Translations under genes and position numbers: made by a program
The notes under the pieces: model-generated
The model's input: the letters and a program-made list of their open reading frames with translations, nothing else
Told to the model about the DNA's origin: nothing
The model's database searches: none
Shown here: positions 28,286-36,517 of the stretch, in pieces
Layout of the letters: each line of letters begins with the position of its first letter
Position numbering within the stretch: the stretch's first letter is position 1
Source of the DNA: Berkiella_A sp050252335
GTDB lineage: Bacteria > Pseudomonadota > Gammaproteobacteria > Berkiellales > Berkiellaceae
DNA length: 64,000 nt
NCBI GenBank assembly: GCA_050252335.1
Contig: JBFWLB010000006.1
Coordinates: 1 to 64,000 of the forward strand
Direction of reading: 5' to 3'

Positions 28286-29337
28286 ATTATATCCTGACTA
28301 TGAATGAGTTTCTGTAATTTTTGCATTCCTAAATCAGTAGATAATATAGATTGTGCTAACTCAACGCCTTCTTTGATTGTTTTTGTAACAGCGGTTACAT
28401 AAAATAAAGCGCCTGTATTCAAGGCAACCATTGCGCGGTGCGCATCTGAGCCTTTACCTTCTAAGAGTTTTAAGAGTGCTTGCTTATTATATTGAGGCTC
28501 TTTAGCTTGAATCGTGCTTAAATCATAACGCTTTAAGCCGACTGATTCTGGTGTGAGCTTAAAATCTGTGATTTCACCATTTTTAAGAAAATGTCCTATT
28601 GTCTTATCATGAATGGCACATTCATCTGTGCCAGAACCATGTACAATGAGTGCAGATTTAACAGCATTTTTTTGCAAGAGCTTGGCAAACAGCAGTGTAT
28701 GTTCTGGATTGTAACTGCCAATGAGTTGATAGTGGGGCTGAATAGGGTTAATCAGGGGACCCATTAAATTAAAAATGGTGCGGATTTTGAGCTGGCTTCT
28801 TAGCTCGCTTACATGTTTTACATGCGGATGATAATGTGGCGCATGCAAAAAAGTTAAATTGTATTTGATAAGTTGCTGGTACGCTTGCTCTGGAGAAATA
28901 AATAAATTAATACCCAGTGCTGTTAAAATATCTGAAGTTCCGCATTGAGAAGATACTGCTTTATTACCATGTTTTGCAATCTTAATGTTCTGCGTACTTG
29001 CGATAAAAGCGACAGCCGTTGATATGTTGAGCGTGTTTTTGCCATCTCCACCTGTGCCGCAGCAATCTGCAATAATATGCTGATTGACAAGCGTATCTCG
29101 ATTAGGGAAATTATTTTTTAAAGCCAGTATAGATTGAATTGCTCCCAGAACCTCAGATTCTGACTCACCTTTGATTTTTAAAGCAGTTAAGAAAGAGGAC
29201 ACTTGCACGGCACTTATTTGATTTAAGAGAATATTGTTGAACATTTGATGACTCAGATCTTGACTGAGATCATGCTTGTAACATAAATGCTCAATGATGT
29301 GTGAAAAAGAAGCTTCTTGCTTAGAAATATTATGCAT
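28279..29337 (-). CDS. trpD: anthranilate phosphoribosyltransferase
   Basis: The enzyme attaches phosphoribosyl from PRPP to anthranilate. The PRPP-binding motif CGTGGDG is at residues 93-99, followed by NIST and KHGNKAVSS. I choose the ATG at 29337 because AGGTGG lies at proper spacing upstream; the ATG at 29352 has no such site. With that start the protein has 352 residues and overlaps the trpG stop by eight bases. It is a stand-alone TrpD, not fused to TrpG as in E. coli. Confidence 0.95.
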   Translation of the reverse strand: MHNISKQEASFSHIIEHLCYKHDLSQDLSHQMFNNILLNQISAVQVSSFLTALKIKGESESEVLGAIQSILALKNNFPNRDTLVNQHIIADCCGTGGDGKNTLNISTAVAFIASTQNIKIAKHGNKAVSSQCGTSDILTALGINLFISPEQAYQQLIKYNLTFLHAPHYHPHVKHVSELRSQLKIRTIFNLMGPLINPIQPHYQLIGSYNPEHTLLFAKLLQKNAVKSALIVHGSGTDECAIHDKTIGHFLKNGEITDFKLTPESVGLKRYDLSTIQAKEPQYNKQALLKLLEGKGSDAHRAMVALNTGALFYVTAVTKTIKEGVELAQSILSTDLGMQKLQKLIHSQDIIC

Positions 29338-29965
29338 GATAATCCACCTCATGGATTTGTTGTTTCTTTTGGTAAAATTTATTAGATATCTCTAAGAAAT
29401 TATCAATTATTTTACTTCCTTGTGGTGTTAAGATAGATTCAGGATGAAATTGTAATCCATATACAGGATACTCTTTATGAGATATGCCCATAATCATATT
29501 GTTATAGGTGGCAGTTATACTGAGTTTACTCGGCACATTTTTTACAAATAAAGAATGATATCGTCCAACTTGTAAGGGTGTAGGTATATTTTTAAATAAA
29601 TCGCGATGATTATGCTCGATGTACACAGCTTTTCCATGTAAGGGTTGGATGTGCTGTTCAATACTTCCTTCAAGCGCATAGGCAATGATTTGATGTCCCA
29701 GACATACCCCTAAAATAGGAAGTGCAGAATAATAATGTTGAACCAGTTTAATGGCCAGGCTTGCCTCTTTGGGATTTCCTGGGCCTGGTGATAAAACAAG
29801 CACTGTCTGATAATCTGGATTATTGAGATATGCACAAACACTTTCAAAGCTCATATCTGCACGAAGTACGGTTACTATGAGATTTTTCTTTTTAAAAAGA
29901 TCAACCAGATTAAAGGTGAATGAATCAAAGTGATCAATCAGTATAATGTGTAAATCTTTTTTCAT
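29330..29965 (-). CDS. trpG: anthranilate synthase glutamine amidotransferase subunit
   Basis: A 211-residue class I glutamine amidotransferase that supplies ammonia to TrpE. The triad is visible: Cys88 in GVCLGHQ, and His174 and Glu176 in FHPES. The oxyanion strand is LSPGPGNP. The C-terminal lysine/glutamine-rich tail overlaps trpD. TrpG and PabA cannot be separated by these motifs alone; the position between trpE and trpD makes TrpG the natural call, though dual use in folate synthesis is possible. Confidence 0.93.
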   Translation of the reverse strand: MKKDLHIILIDHFDSFTFNLVDLFKKKNLIVTVLRADMSFESVCAYLNNPDYQTVLVLSPGPGNPKEASLAIKLVQHYYSALPILGVCLGHQIIAYALEGSIEQHIQPLHGKAVYIEHNHRDLFKNIPTPLQVGRYHSLFVKNVPSKLSITATYNNMIMGISHKEYPVYGLQFHPESILTPQGSKIIDNFLEISNKFYQKKQQIHEVDYHA

Positions 29966-29999
29966 AACAGTGCCTTATTCTCAAATTCATGTGAGAAGA

Positions 30000-31445
30000 C
30001 TATATTGCATTAATAACTGTTTTTGCTTTGAGATATGTTTCAGTTACTTCTGTCTTGGGATCTGAATCAAAAACAATGCCTGCACCTGCTCGAATGGTAG
30101 CAACTCCATTTTGAACACAGGCAGAGCGAATAATAATCGCGGTATCGCAGGTCTCATCAGGGGATATCCATCCAATAGCACCACCATAAGCGCCTCGAGA
30201 TGTCTTTTCTATTTCTTTGATGAGTGTGGTAGCTCTTAATTTGGGGGCACCACTTAAGGTTCCCATATTGAGGCAGGCTGAAAAAGCATGAATACAATCA
30301 AAAGTAGGAGGCAACTCGCCTTCAACGATTGAATACAAATGCATGACGTGAGAGTGTTTAGACACTTGGCTGAGTGCTGTCACTTTTGTGCTGCCTGCAA
30401 CAGCAATTTTTGATATATCATTTCGTGCCAAATCAACAAGCATCATGTGTTCTGCCATTTCTTTTGGATCAGATAATAATGCGTTCTCATTAATTATATC
30501 GAGATCAGCTACAATCTGTTCTTGATAATTGAATCCTCTGGGTTTTGTACCGGCAATGGGGTGTAATACAATTTTTTGATTCTCTATTTTAATACTGGTC
30601 TCTGGTGAGGCACCAAATACAATAGAGTGGTCACAGTGATAATAAAATTGATAAGCTGTTGGGTTGTTTTTTCGGAGTTTTTTAAAACTCGCAAAAGGGT
30701 TAGGACAAGGGAGTGAAAATGCTCTTGAAAGTACAATTTGATAAACATTACCCTTTTGTATGTGCTGCTTGGCTGTTGCAATTTGATCCATAAATTCTGA
30801 GTCATTAGGTTGTATGGTCAATGTTGGCTCAATTTTTTGAGTGGTTTCTTTTGTGGGGGGATGTACTTTTTGAGAGGTTGAAAGCTTAGAAATAATTTCT
30901 TGAAAGGCATTTGTATTATTTGAAAAACTATTGAAGCATGCAAAAAAAGTCTGCATTTTTTCTTTGATTTCAAAATAAATCTCTGGCACAAAGACAATAA
31001 GCTGTGGAAAATTATTTTCTGTTTTTTGCATTGCGGGCAGATTTTCTATGCAATCATAAAATTCGAAGCCAAAGAGAATAGCCACCTTGATTTTATACAT
31101 TTTAATAAGTTGATTGATTTCTTCAAGTGCAGGATGTATACGTGAAAGTGGCTCATGATCCTGTATCTCTATCGTATAGCTTTTTCTTAGGTTTTGTAGC
31201 TGGAAATAATCTTGTATCAATTGTTCTCCAAAAGGCGTGAGTGCATGATAAACAAGATGCTTGTTAATGTATTCAATCTTCAGAGCAGATTGAGAGATAA
31301 TGAAGCTTGCGGAGTCATTTTTTTCATGATTGCTAAATAATAGGCTATTTGCGTTGGCCCCGTTATTCGTTAATTGTGCATATAATGAAAGTGCATCGAT
31401 GGGGTCGATTTTTTGTATTTTGTGGATGAGAGTGCGTTGCTTCAT
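30000..31445 (-). CDS. trpE: anthranilate synthase component I
   Basis: A 481-residue chorismate-utilising enzyme that forms anthranilate with TrpG. The C-terminal catalytic domain shows GASPE, HPIAGTKPRG, ELLSDPKEMAEH-like residues, LVDLARND and GTLSGAPK, all typical of TrpE. Near residue 35 the protein reads LLFS, where tryptophan-sensitive enzymes usually have LLES, so feedback inhibition may persist with a changed residue. It follows the DAHP synthase gene by 12 bases, second in the operon and behind the attenuator. Confidence 0.94.
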   Translation of the reverse strand: MKQRTLIHKIQKIDPIDALSLYAQLTNNGANANSLLFSNHEKNDSASFIISQSALKIEYINKHLVYHALTPFGEQLIQDYFQLQNLRKSYTIEIQDHEPLSRIHPALEEINQLIKMYKIKVAILFGFEFYDCIENLPAMQKTENNFPQLIVFVPEIYFEIKEKMQTFFACFNSFSNNTNAFQEIISKLSTSQKVHPPTKETTQKIEPTLTIQPNDSEFMDQIATAKQHIQKGNVYQIVLSRAFSLPCPNPFASFKKLRKNNPTAYQFYYHCDHSIVFGASPETSIKIENQKIVLHPIAGTKPRGFNYQEQIVADLDIINENALLSDPKEMAEHMMLVDLARNDISKIAVAGSTKVTALSQVSKHSHVMHLYSIVEGELPPTFDCIHAFSACLNMGTLSGAPKLRATTLIKEIEKTSRGAYGGAIGWISPDETCDTAIIIRSACVQNGVATIRAGAGIVFDSDPKTEVTETYLKAKTVINAI

Positions 31446-31457
31446 TTTTTTTCCTAA

Positions 31458-32279
31458 TCAGGCACATAAACCGAGTGAAGAAATTAAATAATCAAATTTT
31501 TCAAAATTTAAAGCTTGATCGCCATCTGATAGTGCTTCTTGAGGTGATGGATGAATTTCTACCATGATGCCATTTGCCCCTGCACTTTTGGCTGCTATGG
31601 ACATAGGCGTAATAATTTCTGGAATCCCTGTTGCATGTGAAGGATCTACAAAGATGGGTAAATGGGTGACTTGCTTTAAAATAGCAACCGCGCTGAGATC
31701 AAGTAGATTTCGTGTTACTGAGTCATAAGATCGGATGCCACGTTCACACAAAATAACTTTTTCATTGCCTGCATCGAGGATATACTCCGCAGCAAGCAAA
31801 AACTCTTCTAAAGTTGCAGATACGCCTCTTTTGAGTAATATCGGTTGATTAATATGTCCTAGAGATTTTAATAGGCTGAAATTTTGCATATTTCGTGAGC
31901 CTATTTGAATAATATCGGCTACTTCAGTAACAAAATCTAAATCTCGACTGTCTAGAAGTTCTGTAATAATTGGTATTTGTAGCTCATTCTTGATTTGATG
32001 CAAAATACTTAAGCCTTTCATTCCTAATCCTTGGAATGCATAAGGTGAGGTTCTTGGTTTGTATGCACCTGCTCTTAAAATATGTACGCCACATTGTTTA
32101 ACTTTTTCGGCAGTTATTTTCAGTTGATTATAATTTTCAACAGCGCAGGGGCCTGCGACTAAGGTAAAACTATTACTATCTATTGTATGGCTACCAACTT
32201 GAATCGGATTATATTTTACTGTGCTGCCTATCTTAAGTTTGCTGATTTTATCTTTGAAAGACATAAATTCTTTTCTCAT
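31458..32279 (-). CDS. 3-deoxy-7-phosphoheptulonate (DAHP) synthase, type I-beta-like
   Basis: A 273-residue enzyme that condenses phosphoenolpyruvate and erythrose 4-phosphate at the entry to aromatic synthesis. Motifs are AGPCAVE, RAGAYKPRTSPYAFQGLG, IGSRNMQNF, LKRG and VDPSHATG with the metal ligands. It has the short barrel of the I-beta class (Bacillus, Thermotoga) and lacks the N-terminal extension of E. coli AroF/G/H. With no ACT or chorismate mutase domain it may be free of feedback inhibition. An AAGGTGAG ribosome site precedes the ATG. As first structural gene of the trp operon it falls under tryptophan attenuation. Confidence 0.92.
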   Translation of the reverse strand: MRKEFMSFKDKISKLKIGSTVKYNPIQVGSHTIDSNSFTLVAGPCAVENYNQLKITAEKVKQCGVHILRAGAYKPRTSPYAFQGLGMKGLSILHQIKNELQIPIITELLDSRDLDFVTEVADIIQIGSRNMQNFSLLKSLGHINQPILLKRGVSATLEEFLLAAEYILDAGNEKVILCERGIRSYDSVTRNLLDLSAVAILKQVTHLPIFVDPSHATGIPEIITPMSIAAKSAGANGIMVEIHPSPQEALSDGDQALNFEKFDYLISSLGLCA

Positions 32280-32306
32280 TTACTCACCTTATATTTTTCT
32301 TTAGGC

Positions 32307-32334
32307 AAAAAAAAACCCACCAAAAGGTGGGCTT
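32307..32334 (-). terminator. trp operon attenuator (intrinsic terminator)
   Basis: On the minus strand CCCACC-TTTT-GGTGGG forms a stem followed by nine Ts, 28 bases before the DAHP synthase start. The 5' arm (AAGCCCACC, 32326-32334) is also a perfect nine-base complement of GGTGGGCTT at 32382-32390, so formation of that antiterminator prevents the terminator. Confidence 0.92.
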
Positions 32335-32354
32335 TTTAAATATTTGTCGCTATG

Positions 32355-32450
32355 TTATTTTGTTTTTATCCACGCGCAACTAAGCCCACCGACAGCGGTA
32401 GGCCACCAAAAATTTAACTGCATTTGTAATTGTCTGTGTTGTATTTTCAT
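32355..32450 (-). CDS. trpL: trp operon leader peptide
   Basis: A 31-codon gene with GAGG two bases before its ATG (32450) and a TAA at 32355-32357. It holds tandem tryptophans at codons 15 and 16 and a third at codon 27, a density not expected by chance. The Trp codons end where the first hairpin begins: GCCTACCG (32396-32403) pairs with CGGTGGGC (32384-32391). Stalling at the Trp pair would cover the first arm, freeing the second arm to pair with the terminator's 5' arm and allow transcription into the operon. With tryptophan plentiful the first hairpin re-forms and the terminator folds. Confidence 0.93.
   Translation of the reverse strand: MKIQHRQLQMQLNFWWPTAVGGLSCAWIKTK
32382..32403 (-). 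promoter_or_regulatory. trp leader 1:2 hairpin / antiterminator arm
   Basis: GCCTACCG and CGGTGGGC form an eight-pair stem (one G-T) with a CTGT loop. The second arm extended by TT (32382-32390) is perfectly complementary to 32326-32334 in the terminator, giving the mutually exclusive 1:2, 2:3 and 3:4 pairings of a classical trp attenuator. Confidence 0.9.
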
Positions 32451-32459
32451 AGCCTCTTC

Positions 32460-32488
32460 ACCGTATCTTAATCGTCATATCCTGTCAA
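32460..32488 (-). promoter_or_regulatory. possible trp promoter
   Basis: A consensus TTGACA (32483-32488) is followed after 17 bases by TACGGT (32460-32465). The implied transcript would begin only a few bases before the leader ATG and lose its ribosome site, so the real promoter may lie further upstream, for example TTGTAT (32533-32538) with CATATA (32509-32514). Confidence 0.3.
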
Positions 32489-32576
32489 TGCTTTTTTTTC
32501 ATTTGCGATATATGGTATCAATAAAAAGGTAGATACAATGACGGTACAATACGGATTTACAATTAGGGATCAATCT

Positions 32577-33131
32577 ATGTTGAGTTCTTTAGCAAAAGTT
32601 AGTGCCTTTTCAATAGCACTTATGTTTTTATCAGCCGCTCAAGCTACTGAAAATAAAAAGCTTATCGTTAAGTTAGAGGCAATTGAAAGAATCCAGGCTC
32701 AGGAGCAGCAAGGTGATGAGCTTTATTTTAGTATTACTGAATATTCAACAACAGGTAAGGCAAGCCATTATCAGGTGCCTGATTTCCCTACACACTGGTT
32801 ATCAGATTATCTTACAAAAGTGCATGATGTTGTTTTGTGGCAAAGACCGTTAGAAAAAGATGAAGCTGTTGAACTTATTATTTCCTTGGTTGAGAGGGAT
32901 GTACCGCCTTGGAATATTGATGATTTATTTGGTTCTGTCAAATTAAAGCTTAAGTGGGAAGGCGCTCAGTTGAAGAAAGAGTGGAGTATCCCTAATCAAA
33001 GTAATACAAGCAGAATTGATGACCATGTCAATGCTTTTTCAATGACAGGAGATGAGGGTGAGTATCATTTGATTTTGAAAGTTGAAGAGGCAAAGGAAGA
33101 CTTGAAAGAACGAAAAAAGTCGAAAAACTAA
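32577..33131 (+). CDS. secreted hypothetical protein
   Basis: I do not recognise the function. From the ATG at 32577 (AGGGA eight bases upstream) the product has 184 residues and opens with a clean signal peptide ending SAAQA. A second possible ATG at 32538, with AAGG upstream, would add 13 residues. The mature part is acidic and rich in beta-type sequence, with a tryptophan-containing central region (PTHWLSDYL, VVLWQRPL) and a highly charged E/K-rich C-terminus. It is likely periplasmic. It is divergent from the trp operon and its 5' region overlaps the trp promoter region. Confidence 0.65.
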   Translation: MLSSLAKVSAFSIALMFLSAAQATENKKLIVKLEAIERIQAQEQQGDELYFSITEYSTTGKASHYQVPDFPTHWLSDYLTKVHDVVLWQRPLEKDEAVELIISLVERDVPPWNIDDLFGSVKLKLKWEGAQLKKEWSIPNQSNTSRIDDHVNAFSMTGDEGEYHLILKVEEAKEDLKERKKSKN

Positions 33132-33351
33132 CAAATTTTGACGCTTGCAATTCGTTGCTTTGTATCTACACTTAAGCTATAAGCCCATATAAGTCTTCAC
33201 ACATGAGTCTTCAAGGGTGTTGTCTTCGTCTTTTTGCAATCTGCATTACACCCTGGTTGCACAAGGCTTGATCTACACAACATTGCGCTCCTTGTGGGTA
33301 AAAGTCATGTGCTGTGATTCATTATGGTTCAGATGCTTTATTCCTGAAAGG

Positions 33352-35139
33352 ATGACCAGTGTGCAAAGCTTCAAAGCCAGTCAAATTATTTCTTTAAGTT
33401 TTTTTACGATACTCTTTCCTCTTATTGGTGCGATTATTGTTGATTTGTCATTTCAATCATTGGTACCGCTTTGGGGTTGGATAATTGCTGGAATTATTGC
33501 TGTTTACTCAATTGTGTTACTCAGAAAATTAAGAAAACAAGTAAAACGATATGAACAGCAATTGGCCAAAGAAAATCAAAGCAAAACACTTTTTGAAGAT
33601 GCAGAAAATTTAAATCCTATTTTTTTAAAAGGCTTTGAACAGGAGCTTCATGAAGCTCAGTTTGACGCACATATTCTTGACACGACTCTTCCTGCAAATA
33701 CGGAACAGGCCGTAGTGGAGCATTATTGTGTGCCACAATTATACGTTGCACCGACAGAATCCTTTGTTTCTTTAGAGTATTTTATTAAGCGTTGTCAGAA
33801 CGCAATTTTGGTTATTGATCATCAATCCAATATTCAATACCTTAATGTTGCTTTATTGCGTGTGCTTGGAAAAACAAAATCAGAGCTATCAAGCTGGAAA
33901 GGAAAATCACTGGATAGTTTAATAGACGATCAAGATGTACATCTGAAATCTCTATTGCATGAGGCTTTAAAAACGAAACAAAAAGCAAGATTTTTGCAAG
34001 AGCAAGATCCTTCTGCTGATTGGATTGTAACACCCTTAAAAGAAAAAAATGAATGGATTGGCTATGTATTAGAAGTGATAACACCTTCTAGAAATGAAAG
34101 AATAAGACTTGAAGACGCATTGAAAGAAACAACAACTAGATTAAGAAAAATCGAGGTTGAAATTGCTGCTTTTGTAAATGTTATTAGCGAGTCTCAGCTC
34201 TATTATCAAAAGAAAGGCCACTCTTATAAATCTCTACAAGAAGCTACTTTTGAACATCCCGTTTTGAAAAAAGGAATTGCTTCTGTTAAAAAACTGATTG
34301 ATAAACTTATTGGAACGACACAGGAAATAACAGATTTAAAGCAAATGCTCCAGTCAAATGATACACAGCCTGTTCTGACGGCGAATCAGACAAGTGTTTT
34401 GACACAAGCGATTTTAAGAAACCTTGAAGAATTTAAAAGAGAATGTCAGTCACTTTCACAACATCAAAAAGAGCATTCTCGCATAGTGAATGAACAAAAA
34501 GGTATCACACAGGGATTATCTGTGTCTTTAGACAAGGGCGCAGCTATCACAAAAGCATGTAGAGATAAAACATTATCAGGTTTTGAAACAGTTACTCTGA
34601 TTGTTCAAAATTTGCATCAATTTGAATTACATTTAGGGGTGATGCTTGATATTTTGAGCAAAACGACGTTAAAGATACAGCAACGTGTTACAGATCAAGA
34701 AATTTCTAAAACATTGCAAACTTTTATGCAGTCTCTTACCGAGCAAATTAAGCAAGCAACTTTTCTCGCTCAAAAAAATAAACATAGATTGACGATATTG
34801 ATTCCAAGCTATGCTGGCCATCATTTTCAAATTGGAAAACTTCAAGCACAATGGCAAAATTGCCAAGATTTAATTGATACACAAGCACATTCATTATCTG
34901 AATGGAGAGCTTATCATAAGCAGATTGAAAAAAATGAGTGTGTTTTAAAGGAACGTATACAAGAATTGTTCAATCTTTCTGAGAAAATGCTGAGAAAAAC
35001 TTTATTGTCTGAAAGTAAAACAATATCAAATGCATCTTCTTTTCATCAATTTGATGAAATTGTACTTGGGAAATCTGCTAAAACACAAGATTTAGAAGAT
35101 AGCTTGAACCTTACTATCCCTGAAAAAGACTTGTCATAA
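33352..35139 (+). CDS. membrane-anchored PAS / coiled-coil protein
   Basis: From the ATG at 33352 the protein has about 595 residues; a GTG three codons later has better spacing from the AAAGG motif, and an in-frame codon at 33217 lacks support. Two membrane helices (about 11-33 and 37-58) are joined by a very short loop. A PAS domain follows at about 147-245 (NAILVIDHQSNIQYLN at its start). The remaining 350 residues are mostly helical and Q/K/E-rich, probably coiled coil. The layout recalls Aer-like or methyl-accepting signal transducers, but I see no conserved chemotaxis hairpin, HAMP, kinase or GGDEF domain. Its output is unknown. Confidence 0.65.
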   Translation: MTSVQSFKASQIISLSFFTILFPLIGAIIVDLSFQSLVPLWGWIIAGIIAVYSIVLLRKLRKQVKRYEQQLAKENQSKTLFEDAENLNPIFLKGFEQELHEAQFDAHILDTTLPANTEQAVVEHYCVPQLYVAPTESFVSLEYFIKRCQNAILVIDHQSNIQYLNVALLRVLGKTKSELSSWKGKSLDSLIDDQDVHLKSLLHEALKTKQKARFLQEQDPSADWIVTPLKEKNEWIGYVLEVITPSRNERIRLEDALKETTTRLRKIEVEIAAFVNVISESQLYYQKKGHSYKSLQEATFEHPVLKKGIASVKKLIDKLIGTTQEITDLKQMLQSNDTQPVLTANQTSVLTQAILRNLEEFKRECQSLSQHQKEHSRIVNEQKGITQGLSVSLDKGAAITKACRDKTLSGFETVTLIVQNLHQFELHLGVMLDILSKTTLKIQQRVTDQEISKTLQTFMQSLTEQIKQATFLAQKNKHRLTILIPSYAGHHFQIGKLQAQWQNCQDLIDTQAHSLSEWRAYHKQIEKNECVLKERIQELFNLSEKMLRKTLLSESKTISNASSFHQFDEIVLGKSAKTQDLEDSLNLTIPEKDLS

Positions 35140-35152
35140 GAGGCATAATTTT

Positions 35153-35728
35153 TTAGGGTTCGACACTTAAACTCAGCGTATTACCACGTTGAGTAAAACT
35201 AACGTGTTTAAGCGCACTCATGCCGAGTAAAACCTCATCGCCATGCATGCTGGGGTTAATGCTTGCCCTCAAATGCTTGATAACAATGTGTCCAATGACG
35301 AGCGACTCAATTTCAGTGTTGTAAATACTTACTTTTCCACCCGCGGTATTTGCAAAAGTTCTATATCCTTTTTTAAGATTTAATTTTTGTGCTAATTTTC
35401 CTGGAATTACAACATCTGTTGCACCCGTATCTAAGAGAAAAATAACAGGTTTCCCATTGATTTTGCCTTTGGCTAAATATTGGTTGTATACATTGCGCTC
35501 TATAATCGTTTGAGCTATACCATTGATTGTGGTTATCTTAGCTTGGGTATTTTTAGAGTTAAGATCTTTGGCCAACCAGCTGTCAAATAATACAGAAAAT
35601 ACAACAATTACCATCAGCCAGGCAAAAACAGCCATCCACAGCCCAAGCTGTGAGTGTGAAGGCTCTTCTGGAAGCGGTGGTATGTCATCATCATCTGGAT
35701 CGTTGTAGGGTGCTGGTAATTTGTCCAC
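35153..35728 (-). CDS. membrane-anchored retropepsin-like aspartic protease
   Basis: A 191-residue protein with an acidic, proline-rich cytoplasmic head (1-28), one membrane helix (about 29-49) and a single retropepsin-like domain. The catalytic motif is LLDTGATDVVIP with Asp100, and the flap and hydrophobic-glycine region end in VLLGMSAL. This matches the clan AA (TIGR02281-type) family common in proteobacteria. Such single-domain proteases work as dimers, here facing the periplasm. The substrate is unknown. Confidence 0.85.
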   Translation of the reverse strand: MDKLPAPYNDPDDDDIPPLPEEPSHSQLGLWMAVFAWLMVIVVFSVLFDSWLAKDLNSKNTQAKITTINGIAQTIIERNVYNQYLAKGKINGKPVIFLLDTGATDVVIPGKLAQKLNLKKGYRTFANTAGGKVSIYNTEIESLVIGHIVIKHLRASINPSMHGDEVLLGMSALKHVSFTQRGNTLSLSVEP

Positions 35729-35856
35729 GGGGCAAAACCTTGTTATAGTTAATTAACTAATCGGCATGTATTGCATATTACATAATAGTTTAACGTCATC
35801 TTGGAGAGAATATAGGCTTAAGCGGCATTAAGGTGCTACGGTCTGATTTCTAAATT

Positions 35857-35865
35857 TGTTATAAT
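35857..35865 (+). promoter_or_regulatory. extended -10 promoter for ampD
   Basis: TG-T-TATAAT is a perfect extended -10 element 37 bases before the ampD ATG. I see no good -35 element, which extended -10 promoters do not need. Confidence 0.5.
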
Positions 35866-35901
35866 ACTGAAAGACATAATTATAATGCCGCCTAACATAA
35901 A

Positions 35902-36468
35902 ATGCAGATTGATTCAAAAACAGGGCTTTTAAGTGCAGCGCAATATTTTGCATCTCCAAATCAAGACGAGCGCCCTGAAAAAGAGAAAGTAAGCTTACTC
36001 GTTATCCATAACATCAGTTTACCGCCTAATCAATTTTCAGGGGATGATGTAAAAGATTTTTTTTTAAATCAATTGAATGTCGCCAAACATCCCTATTACC
36101 AGACGATTGGCCATCTTAGGGTATCGAGTCATTTATGGATTCGTAGAACAGGGGAAATATTGCAATTTGTGCCTTTTCATCGACGTGCTTGGCATGCGGG
36201 AGCGTCAGATTTTCAAGGTAGAAAAGAATGTAATGATTTTTCAATTGGTATTGAATTAGAAGGGACAGACAAGGTTCCTTTCACTGAGATCCAATATACA
36301 CAATTAGTGGCTTGTACACATGCGATCATGCAAGCTTATCCTGCTATAACACCGTATGCGGTAGTGGGACATGAAGACATAGCGCCAGGACGTAAAACCG
36401 ATCCAGGCCCCTTATTTGACTGGTCGCATTACCGAGCGCAGATACTGGCGCCAAAGGCTTCAGTTTAA
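35902..36468 (+). CDS. ampD: 1,6-anhydro-N-acetylmuramoyl-L-alanine amidase
   Basis: A 188-residue cytosolic zinc amidase that removes the peptide from anhydro-muropeptides during cell wall recycling. Zinc ligands are His36 (VIHNIS), His157 and Asp167 in GHEDIAPGRKTDPG, with the catalytic Lys165. There is no signal peptide, which separates AmpD from the periplasmic AmiD and from phage lysins. It precedes aceE by about 50 bases on the same strand, a neighbourhood also seen in E. coli (ampD near pdhR-aceEF-lpd). Confidence 0.93.
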   Translation: MQIDSKTGLLSAAQYFASPNQDERPEKEKVSLLVIHNISLPPNQFSGDDVKDFFLNQLNVAKHPYYQTIGHLRVSSHLWIRRTGEILQFVPFHRRAWHAGASDFQGRKECNDFSIGIELEGTDKVPFTEIQYTQLVACTHAIMQAYPAITPYAVVGHEDIAPGRKTDPGPLFDWSHYRAQILAPKASV

Positions 36469-36517
36469 ATAATGATTTATTAATTTATTAGTTTGAAAGA
36501 AGAAGGACGGAAAGGGT

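Noticed and set aside
32344..32532. 62-codon reading frame on the plus strand opposite the trp leader
   Set aside because: It has no ribosome binding site and is cysteine- and histidine-rich in an odd way; the minus-strand leader peptide and attenuator explain the region.
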